22,916 bases of DNA from MWDT01 sp035506315. Lineage in GTDB: Bacteria; Verrucomicrobiota; Verrucomicrobiia; Opitutales; Opitutaceae. Shown here piece after piece: positions 1 through 6,056 of the stretch. The notes under the pieces were generated by a model. The model worked only from the letters and a program-made list of their open reading frames with translations. It was not told the DNA's origin and searched no databases. Numbering within the stretch: position 1 is the first letter of the stretch; every line of letters starts with the position of its first letter. The translations under genes and the position numbers were made by a program. Location of the stretch: NCBI GenBank assembly GCA_035506315.1, contig DATJPQ010000030.1, positions 1-22,916 of the forward strand, in the 5' to 3' direction.

Positions 1-53
1 GGCGGAAAAAGGATTGGAATCCGGGGACTCCTTCGCCTAGGTGTGCAGGCTTT

Positions 54-1397
54 ATGGCCCAAGAAATCGTCACCCTGCCCCACAGCGATATCCCGTCCGC
101 CTGGTACAACGTCCTCGCCGACCTGCCCCAGCCCCTGCCGCCTCCGTTGCATCCCGGCACGGGCAAGCCGCTCGGCCCCGACGACCTGGCCCCGCTCTTC
201 CCGATGGCGCTCATCGAGCAGGAAATGAGCGGCGAACGCTGGATTCCCATTCCCGACGCGGTGCGCGACCTCTACAAGATCTGGCGGCCCACGCCACTGG
301 TGCGCGCTGTCCGCCTCGAAAAGGCGTTGAAGACAAACTGCCGGATTTATTTCAAGAACGAGAGCGTCAGCCCCGCCGGCAGCCACAAGCCCAACACCGC
401 GCTCCCGCAGGCCTATTACAACAAAAAGGAGGGCGTGCGCCGCATCGCCACCGAGACGGGCGCGGGCCAGTGGGGCTCGTCGATGGCGTTCGCCTGCCAG
501 CTCTTCGGCCTCGATTGCACCATCTACATGGTGAAGTCCAGCTACCACCAGAAGCCGTACCGCCGCTCGCTCATGCATATTTGGGGCGGCGAAGTCTTCG
601 CCTCACCCACCGACCGCACCCAGGCCGGCCGCGATATCCTCAAAACCGATCCGGAAACGCCCGGCAGTCTCGGCATCGCCATTTCCGAGGCCGTGGAGGA
701 TGCCGCCACGCACAGCGACACGCATTACGCCCTCGGCAGCGTGCTCAACCACGTCCTGCTGCACCAGACCGTCGTCGGTTTGGAGACGAAACGTCAGCTC
801 GAACTGGCCGGTGAAAAACCCGACACCCTGATTGGCTGCGTCGGCGGCGGCAGCAATTTCGGCGGTTTTGCCCTTCCTTTCCTGTCCGAGAAAATGAAAC
901 GGTCCGACCTGCGCATTATCGCGGTCGAACCGGCGGCCTGCCCCTCGCTCACCAAGGGCATTTACGCCTACGATTTCGGCGACACGGCCAAGCTTACGCC
1001 GCTCGTAAAGATGTTCACGCTCGGGCACACATTCGTGCCGGAGGGCATCCACGCCGGCGGCCTGCGCTACCACGGCACCGCGCCCATCGTGGCCCATCTG
1101 GCCAATCTCGGCCTGATCGAATCGCGGGCGTTGTTGCAGAACGCCGTATTCGAGGGCGCCCTGCAATTCTCCCGTTCCGAGGGCTTCGTGCCCGCGCCGG
1201 AGACGTCGCACGCCGTCCGCGCCGCGATCGACGAGGCGCGCAAAAACGACAAGAAGTGCATCGTCTTTTGCTATAGCGGTCACGGCCATTTCGACATGTC
1301 GGCCTACGACGCCCACCTCGCCGGCAACCTCGAGGACTACGAGCATCCCGAGGCCAAGATCGCCGAGGCACTGCATCATCTGCCGAAGGTCGGCTGA
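54..1397 (+). CDS. trpB2: Tryptophan synthase beta chain, TrpB2 type
   Basis: This 447-residue PLP enzyme is predicted to condense indole (or a related substrate) with L-serine to give L-tryptophan. The PLP lysine is K112 in a GSHKPNTA motif. ETGAGQWGSS follows at 134-143, the phosphate-binding glycine loop GGGSNFGG is at 264-271, and CYSGHGHFDM at 406-415 is typical of the TrpB2 class. The long N-terminal region before the catalytic core (about residues 1-75) and the total length also fit TrpB2 rather than TrpB1 (about 400 residues). The ATG at 54 gives the full family N-terminus; the ribosome site is weak (taggtg at 38-43). No trpA or other trp gene adjoins it. TrpB2 enzymes often work without TrpA, either as indole salvage enzymes or as the only TrpB; which applies here cannot be told. 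The fold and family are secure; the physiological role is inferred. Confidence 0.95.
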   Translation: MAQEIVTLPHSDIPSAWYNVLADLPQPLPPPLHPGTGKPLGPDDLAPLFPMALIEQEMSGERWIPIPDAVRDLYKIWRPTPLVRAVRLEKALKTNCRIYFKNESVSPAGSHKPNTALPQAYYNKKEGVRRIATETGAGQWGSSMAFACQLFGLDCTIYMVKSSYHQKPYRRSLMHIWGGEVFASPTDRTQAGRDILKTDPETPGSLGIAISEAVEDAATHSDTHYALGSVLNHVLLHQTVVGLETKRQLELAGEKPDTLIGCVGGGSNFGGFALPFLSEKMKRSDLRIIAVEPAACPSLTKGIYAYDFGDTAKLTPLVKMFTLGHTFVPEGIHAGGLRYHGTAPIVAHLANLGLIESRALLQNAVFEGALQFSRSEGFVPAPETSHAVRAAIDEARKNDKKCIVFCYSGHGHFDMSAYDAHLAGNLEDYEHPEAKIAEALHHLPKVG

Positions 1398-1424
1398 GCG
1401 GAGACGCGGTATTCTGGGTCGACC

Positions 1425-1536
1425 CGTAGGGGCGCAGTCTTGCTGCGCCCTTCCTTTCCCCCCCCAAACCAGGGCGCAGCCCCTCGACAGGCTCGGGGCC
1501 CTGAGCTTGTCGAACGGGCAAGACTGCGCCCCTACG
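1425..1536. repeat. Nested palindromic intergenic repeat
   Basis: A perfect 19-bp inverted repeat (arms 1425-1443 and 1518-1536, CGTAGGGGCGCAGTCTTGC and its complement) encloses a second palindrome. An inner pair, ctgcgccc at 1443-1450 and gggcgcag at 1472-1479, extends the stem. Between the arms lies a 42-bp unit (1478-1519) that recurs at 21236-21277 with one mismatch. The arms begin with CGTAGGGGC, similar to the CGTAGGAGC that bounds the hairpin at 22635-22715. This looks like a REP/MITE-like dispersed element lying between trpB2 and the MerR gene. It could also act as a transcription-ending hairpin for trpB2, but no T-run follows it. Confidence 0.85.
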
Positions 1537-1688
1537 AAATCTTGCCCCGGGCCACCTCGCCGAGCCCGTCGGACGATTTTTCCCGTGCCCGCTTGACCTG
1601 TCTACAGCTTCACAGTGCACACTGGCGGAAACAACGCCATCCGTCTCCATTTCTTCCCTCACTCATCGCCGGTTTCGTCACCTTGCCC

Positions 1689-2228
1689 ATGACCATCAGC
1701 CGCCTCGCCAAACAGCACGGACTCTCCCGTTCGACGCTGCTCTACTACGATCGTATCGGCCTCCTGTCTCCCGGCGGCCGGCTGCATAACGATTATCGCC
1801 ACTACACGCCGCGCGACGAGAAACGCCTGGGCCAGATCTGCCTCTATCGCCGGACCGGGCTGCCGCTGGCCGAGATCAAGAAAATCCTCGACCGCCCCCG
1901 CCAGGAACTCGCCGGTGCGCTCGAGCGCCAGCTCTACGACCTCGCCAGGCAGATCGAGGCGCTGCGCACCCGCCAGCGCGTGATCGTTGAACTGCTCAAA
2001 GACCGCCGCCTGCTCGAAAAGGTCGGCCACATGACCAAGGAGAAATGGGTGCAGCTGCTGCGCGGCTCCGGCTTCACCGACGCCGATCTGGCCCGCTGGC
2101 ACCGCGACTTCGAGCGGCTCGATCCCGCCTACCACCAGCGCTTCCTCGAATTCCTGGGCCTTCCGCCCGACGAAATCAGCGCCGTCCGCGAGCGGGCAAG
2201 GCAAGCGGTCCCGGAACCGCACGGCTGA
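1689..2228 (+). CDS. MerR-family transcriptional regulator
   Basis: A 179-residue DNA-binding regulator. Residues 1-70 form the MerR winged helix-turn-helix: MTISRLAKQHGLSRSTLLYYD, then IGLL and YRHYTPRD, and a second helical element LPLAEIKKIL. Residues about 75-115 form the dimerisation coiled coil (LYDLARQIEALRTRQRVI). The C-terminal part (about 120-179, with KEKWVQLLRGSGF and DLARWHRDFERL) is a short effector region of a kind found in many MerR proteins of unknown ligand; there is no cysteine pattern for metal sensing. An upstream in-frame extension to 1440 is open, but it is encoded by the palindromic repeat and is not conserved-looking, so ATG 1689 is chosen. The gene is 291 bp past trpB2 and converges on the PL22-like gene with 9 bp between stops. 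Its target is unknown. Confidence 0.92.
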   Translation: MTISRLAKQHGLSRSTLLYYDRIGLLSPGGRLHNDYRHYTPRDEKRLGQICLYRRTGLPLAEIKKILDRPRQELAGALERQLYDLARQIEALRTRQRVIVELLKDRRLLEKVGHMTKEKWVQLLRGSGFTDADLARWHRDFERLDPAYHQRFLEFLGLPPDEISAVRERARQAVPEPHG

Positions 2229-2237
2229 CGGTGTCCG

Positions 2238-3449
2238 TTATTTCGCCTTGGCGATCTCGACGGCGTAAACCTGTGTCGCCCCGTGCATGTTGGAGCGGAA
2301 AACGATCCATTTCATGTCGGGCGTGAAAGTGACGTTGGGTTCCAGCGTGTAGTCGTGCCGGGCCAGATTGACGAGCCGTTCCGCCTTGAACGTGCCGATT
2401 TTGATCAGGCCCTTTTGCTCCGGCAGCATGGTCGTGCGCTGCATTTCCGGCCGGAAGAGATAGATCCACTGGCCGTTGCCCGGCGCAGCCACGCTGCGCG
2501 GACCGCCGCCATCGCCTGCAAATAGCTTCCCGTCGGGCGAGACGTTGTAGTGCACCGACCACTCGCTCCGCTCGAGGTGATACCAGGTTCTCGCGCCCGT
2601 CGCGAGGTCATAGCCGGCGAGCCAGAACACCAGACTGCGCGGTGTCTGCAGGTCGTACCAGACGGTCCGGCCGTCAGCGCCGAAGAATTCGTGCCCGGCG
2701 ATTTCCATCTCCATCGTGCGCGTGTGGACTTTGGTCAGGCCGGAGCCGTCGGTGCGGATGAGCCAGGTGCGGTCGTTGTAGTGCCACGGACCTTCGTGGC
2801 AGAACATGATCTGCGTCGGATCCGTCGGCGAGCACTGCAGGTGGTTGGTCCAATCGTTCTCGCGGTAGATCTTCTTCAGTTCGCCGGTCGCGGTGTTGAT
2901 GGTAAAAAGCACCATCGGCAGCCCCTCGGCCCAGCGCGGGCTCAGGCGTCCGCCGTTGTCGCCGGGCGGCAGCTTGCGCGGCACGGCTTTGCCCTCGGGA
3001 TCGACCGCCAGACCCACGATGAGCCTCTCATCGGCATTGACGGTCACATTGCCAAGCCGGCCGTACTCGGCCGGAAACTTGGCGACTTCCCGCGTCGCAT
3101 GCGTGTCGAGGTTGGTCGCATAGACTGCACCGTCGCGCAGATAATAGACGTCGCCGCTTTTGCGGCCTGTCACCAGCACGCTGACCCGGCCGGTGACGAC
3201 CTGATCGATCGCCCGGGTGGCCAGATCGATCGTCGCGATGCCACCGGGGTTGGTCACCACCAGTTTTCGCCCGTCGGGCGAATAGGCATTCTGGTGGAAA
3301 TACAGGCTGGCCGTGCCGCCTTCGCGCGAGAGTCGCACGACGCGGTGCCCGGTGTCGGGATCGATCCACTCGGTGGGCGGCTCTCCGGCGGCCCGCGCCA
3401 GCAGACACGTCGCGACCAGGGCCAGGCACCAACGGGAGAATAGGCGCAT
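2238..3449 (-). CDS. Exported PL22 (oligogalacturonate lyase)-like beta-propeller protein
   Basis: A 403-residue protein with an N-terminal signal peptide (MRLFSRWCLALVATCLLARA, residues 1-20). It then shows repeated propeller blades with YSPDGRKL, YNVSPDGKLF and FTPDMKWIVF signatures, as in TolB/WD40-like proteins. The N-terminal EWIDPDTGHRVVRLS and the HEGPWHYNDRTWLI (about 218-231) and GHEFF (about 252-256) segments resemble oligogalacturonate lyases of family PL22, which split unsaturated pectin fragments in a metal-dependent reaction. The expected HPHPSF-type metal motif near the C-terminus reads LEPNVTF (369-375), so classical lyase chemistry is doubtful. The first start in the open frame (3584) lies upstream of the signal peptide; 3449 is chosen because the signal peptide begins there. 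It converges on the MerR gene. It may be a lyase-like enzyme for another polysaccharide or a non-catalytic propeller. Confidence 0.8.
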   Translation of the reverse strand: MRLFSRWCLALVATCLLARAAGEPPTEWIDPDTGHRVVRLSREGGTASLYFHQNAYSPDGRKLVVTNPGGIATIDLATRAIDQVVTGRVSVLVTGRKSGDVYYLRDGAVYATNLDTHATREVAKFPAEYGRLGNVTVNADERLIVGLAVDPEGKAVPRKLPPGDNGGRLSPRWAEGLPMVLFTINTATGELKKIYRENDWTNHLQCSPTDPTQIMFCHEGPWHYNDRTWLIRTDGSGLTKVHTRTMEMEIAGHEFFGADGRTVWYDLQTPRSLVFWLAGYDLATGARTWYHLERSEWSVHYNVSPDGKLFAGDGGGPRSVAAPGNGQWIYLFRPEMQRTTMLPEQKGLIKIGTFKAERLVNLARHDYTLEPNVTFTPDMKWIVFRSNMHGATQVYAVEIAKAK

Positions 3450-3647
3450 AGGGAAAACTGGGTTGAAAGGAGAAGCGAGAGCGGAGGCGATCGTGGAAAC
3501 TGGGCGGAACCAACGCCGGGCATGACGATAACCGGCGCCCGAAGTTGCGCGATCCACCGGTCGTTTTTTGCCCCCAAGGCGCACCGGGCCGGAGAAAGGC
3601 GACTAAAGAAAATCCGCCTTCCGCCGAATGTTGGAGGATACCGACCT

Positions 3648-4010
3648 ATGTCACTCGCCGGGAAAATCCTGCTTATTGCCCTGAAAACCGCCGCGGCCCG
3701 GACCACGCTGTGGGGCAAAACCACCGACGCGGATCCCATCAAGGCCGCCACCCGCACCGCCACCATCGCCACGCACATCACCAAGGGCGCCATCCGCGTT
3801 CTCCTCGATACCGACCAGGTCCGGGAGGAGATATACCTCGCGACCTTCGAAGGCGCGCTCAGCAACGTTCTCGGAAACTCCCGGATCCTCGACCAGTTTA
3901 ATCCCGACAATCCCGAGAACGCCCAGGAGATCGGCGAGGCGGCCAGTCGTTATGCCAGGACGGCGGCCCAGATCATCGCCGAGCAGCTTTCCCAGACGCC
4001 CTCCGCCTAG
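3648..4010 (+). CDS. Hypothetical protein, 120 residues
   Basis: I do not recognise this family. The frame is open from 3522, but ATG 3648 is preceded by a good ribosome site (TTGGAGG, 3631-3637, 10 bases upstream), so 3648 is the likely start. The protein is alanine- and threonine-rich and looks mostly helical: an N-terminal MSLAGKILLIALKTAAART stretch that is too charged for a convincing signal peptide, a middle VREEIYLATFEGALSNVLG helix, and a C-terminal EAASRYARTAAQIIAEQL helix. It contains no cysteine or obvious catalytic motif. It stands alone, divergent from the PL22-like gene and convergent with murI. Codon use resembles its neighbours, so it is probably a real gene, but no function can be given. 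Confidence 0.7.
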   Translation: MSLAGKILLIALKTAAARTTLWGKTTDADPIKAATRTATIATHITKGAIRVLLDTDQVREEIYLATFEGALSNVLGNSRILDQFNPDNPENAQEIGEAASRYARTAAQIIAEQLSQTPSA

Positions 4011-4061
4011 CTCCAGCCCGTCAAGTCCACGGTGGGAGTTTCAACGATTCCCGGAGGGAAT

Positions 4062-4076
4062 AATACGTAATACGTA
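4062..4076. promoter_or_regulatory. Tandem TACGTA palindromes, possible operator
   Basis: Two copies of AATACGTA (4062-4069 and 4069-4076) sit 7 bp apart, each containing the perfect palindrome TACGTA. This AT-rich patch stands out in GC-rich DNA between two convergent genes. A hairpin (4112-4131, CTCCGGGCT/AGCCGGAG with one bulge) follows about 35 bp further on. Their role is unknown; the position between two stop codons argues against a promoter operator. Confidence 0.25.
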
Positions 4077-4111
4077 TCATTTGGAATTGGCTCATTTTCG
4101 CGGGAGATGAG

Positions 4112-4131
4112 CTCCGGGCTTCGAGCCGGAG
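4112..4131. terminator. Hairpin between convergent genes
   Basis: CTCC-g-GGCT paired with AGCCGGAG across a TCG loop makes an 8-bp stem with one bulged G. It lies downstream of the 120-residue gene and of murI, so it could stop transcription from both sides, but no T-run follows on either strand. Weak support. Confidence 0.25.
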
Positions 4132-4143
4132 TCCGACAAACTT

Positions 4144-5001
4144 CTAGCGCACCTGGCGCAGGCGCACGCGTTCGGCTGGCAGCGGCCGGCCGAGCAGCCG
4201 TTCGCCGCGATCCGCGAACCACGCCGGGTCGTCGGTGGTGGCGAAACGGCGGCGTCCATTCCGGCCCAGGCGTGCCTCCCGGTCGGGATGGCGGGCGAGC
4301 CACGCCGCGAACCGCGACGCGACGATCTCGCCTTGTGCGAGAATTTCCACCTCCGGCGGCACGATGCGGCGGATGCCCGGCAGCAACAGCGGGAAATGGG
4401 TGCAACCGAGCAGCAGGCGTTGCGGCAGGCGGTCCGGTTTCAGCACCGGATCGAGATAACGCCGGAGAAACCACTCGGTGCCCGGCCCCTCGAGTTCGCC
4501 GGCCTCGACCAACGGCGTCCAGAGCGGACAGGCTTGTTGAATGAGCTCGAGCCGCGGCGCGAGTTTGCGCAGCTCCATCCCGTAGGAATCGGAGTCGACA
4601 GTGCCCTCTGTGCCCAGCACGGCGACCAGTCCCGTCGCCAGCGAGGGCGGCGTGGTACCGGGCACGGCGCCCGGCGGCAGGCCGGCCAGCGCCTCGACGG
4701 AGGGGCGCACGACGCCAAGCACATGGCGGTCCGGACGGCGTACCGGCAGGTGCAGTTGCTGGATGTTGCGCAGCGCCCGGGTCGAGGCGGTGTTGCAGGC
4801 GAGAATCACGACCGTACAGCCTTCATCGAAGAGCCACTCCACCGATTCCAGCGTGAAATCGTAGATGACGTCAAAACTCCGCGCCCCGTACGGCGCCCGC
4901 GCGCTGTCGGCGAGAAACAGGTAATCGTATTGCGGCAATGCCTCCAACAGGGAGGCCAGCACGGTGAGCCCGCCGAAACCCGAATCGAAGACGCCGATCA
5001 T
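4144..5001 (-). CDS. murI: Glutamate racemase
   Basis: This cytoplasmic enzyme converts L-glutamate to D-glutamate for peptidoglycan synthesis. All main family motifs are present: DSGFGG at 6-11 right after the start, ADSARAPYG at 31-39, ACNTAS at 68-73 with the first catalytic cysteine C69, and LLGCTHFPLL at about 198-206 with the second catalytic cysteine C200. The length (285 residues) is slightly above the usual 260-275. The extra residues come mostly from a Pro/Gly-rich loop at about 105-122 (GLPPGAVPGTTPPSL) and a charged C-terminal tail (220-285). ATG at 5001 is chosen because the first beta strand (MIGVFDSG) begins immediately. It is alone on its strand, with hairpins just upstream. 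Confidence 0.96.
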   Translation of the reverse strand: MIGVFDSGFGGLTVLASLLEALPQYDYLFLADSARAPYGARSFDVIYDFTLESVEWLFDEGCTVVILACNTASTRALRNIQQLHLPVRRPDRHVLGVVRPSVEALAGLPPGAVPGTTPPSLATGLVAVLGTEGTVDSDSYGMELRKLAPRLELIQQACPLWTPLVEAGELEGPGTEWFLRRYLDPVLKPDRLPQRLLLGCTHFPLLLPGIRRIVPPEVEILAQGEIVASRFAAWLARHPDREARLGRNGRRRFATTDDPAWFADRGERLLGRPLPAERVRLRQVR

Positions 5002-5007
5002 GTCCCG

Positions 5008-5156
5008 AGGAGCCTGTCGGACTTGCCAATGAATACCATATCTTCTTCGAAAAATTTCGTTTGGATGGCGGGAATCAGCCCCGCCAGGCTCCTAATGCAG
5101 CGCTTCGCGCTGTGAAAACCGGATTTCTCCGTCGCTTTTCCGCCGTCTCGCGGCGG
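5008..5156. repeat. Cluster of hairpins upstream of murI and the receiver gene
   Basis: The 259-bp gap between the divergent murI and receiver genes holds several inverted repeats. AGGAGCCTG (5008-5016) pairs with CAGGCTCCT (5085-5093). Inside these is GGCGGG/CCCGCC (5067-5072 and 5080-5085). CAGCGC-TTC-GCGCTG (5098-5112) and CCGCCG-TCTCG-CGGCGG (5140-5156) follow. The arrangement looks like a small MITE-like or REP-like element rather than terminators, because genes diverge from this gap. Two short AT-rich patches (5038-5062) lie within it. Confidence 0.5.
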
Positions 5157-5260
5157 CTTAGGGAGTGTTCGACTGCATGGATCCGGCTGATGGCCGCTTA
5201 TCAAGGGCCCGGAAAACCCCTTTCTTGTAAATCCGCCCTCCTGCCGCTACGCAATCGTCC

Positions 5261-5887
5261 GTGACCCCTCCTGGCCCAGACCTGAAACACCGGATTCTCG
5301 TCATCGACGACAATCCATCCATTCATGAAGATTTCCGGAAAATCCTGTGCCGGGACCGGGGCAGCAGTTCGCAATTGGAGGCGATGGAGGCGGCACTATT
5401 CGGGACCACCCCCCCTCTCGGACAACAAAGCGAATTCGAAATCGATTCCGCCTTCCAGGCGCATGAGGGCCTGGCCCGGGTGTTTCATGCCCTGCAGGAG
5501 GGGCGCCCTTACGACGTGGCCTTCGTGGATGTGCGCATGCCGCCAGGTTGGGATGGGATCGAAGTCACGCCCAAACTGTGGATCGCGGACCCGGAGCTGC
5601 ACATCGTGCTGTGCACCGCGTATTCCGATTATTCCTGGGAGGAGATGTTTGCCCGGGTCGGAGCCTCCGATCGCATGTTTATTCTCAGGAAGCCTTTTGA
5701 TCGGATGGAAGTTCTCCAACTGGCCCACACCCTGCCCGAAAGGCGGCGATCGCGGCAGAGTCGCAAATCTGAGCCGGAGGATCGCGGGAGCACGGAGCCG
5801 ATGCCAGACAAAGCCCGCGAAGAAACCAGGGAAAAACTCCAGGCGGAGATCGCCGCACTCATTCAGAGCCGGAAAAACGCTGGGTAA
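5261..5887 (+). CDS. Stand-alone response-regulator receiver protein
   Basis: A 208-residue cytoplasmic protein with one receiver (REC) domain at about 10-160. The acidic pair is D16/D17 (ILVIDDNPS), the phospho-acceptor aspartate is D90 (AFVDVRMPPGWDGIE), the conserved threonine is T119 (LCTAYSDYSW), and the lysine is K144 (LRKPFD). The domain has an insert of about 35 residues between its first helix and second strand (about 30-65); this type of extended REC occurs in large hybrid sensor or diguanylate cyclase proteins. After it there is only a charged tail (160-208, with EETREKLQAEIAALIQSRK as a possible coiled coil), with no DNA-binding or enzymatic output domain. The start is GTG 5261; it is the only usable one after the in-frame stop at 5228-5230. 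No histidine kinase is nearby. It probably acts by protein contact. Confidence 0.88.
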   Translation: MTPPGPDLKHRILVIDDNPSIHEDFRKILCRDRGSSSQLEAMEAALFGTTPPLGQQSEFEIDSAFQAHEGLARVFHALQEGRPYDVAFVDVRMPPGWDGIEVTPKLWIADPELHIVLCTAYSDYSWEEMFARVGASDRMFILRKPFDRMEVLQLAHTLPERRRSRQSRKSEPEDRGSTEPMPDKAREETREKLQAEIAALIQSRKNAG

Positions 5888-5984
5888 GGTCGAAGAACGC
5901 TCCGGGGAAGTCTGAATGAGGAGCTCAGCCCGGAGTCACCGTCACGACAAAGATCCACCTGCAAAAAGAGGTCGTGCTGTCATT

Positions 5985-6020
5985 TCTATTCATTAGCGTC
6001 AATGAGTGTTCATTAGTGGT
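5985..6020. repeat. TTCATTAG direct repeat upstream of the Memo-AMMECR1 gene
   Basis: TTCATTAG occurs at 5989-5996 and 6009-6016 inside an AT-rich stretch (ctattcattagcg, then gagtgttcattagtgg). Sequences of this CATTAGTG...CATTAGTGG type are common as dispersed intergenic repeats in GC-rich bacteria. It lies 40-70 bp before the ATG, so it could also overlap the promoter. Confidence 0.45.
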
Positions 6021-6056
6021 TTCTCCGTCTGGTGACTCTGAATCATAGGAGGCCTC

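Noticed and set aside
1440..1688. In-frame N-terminal extension of the MerR protein (83 residues)
   Set aside because: It runs through the nested palindromic repeats and lies before a normal MerR N-terminus at 1689.
2550..3443. Open frame of 297 codons opposite the PL22-like gene
   Set aside because: Antisense shadow; the PL22-like frame has a signal peptide and propeller motifs.
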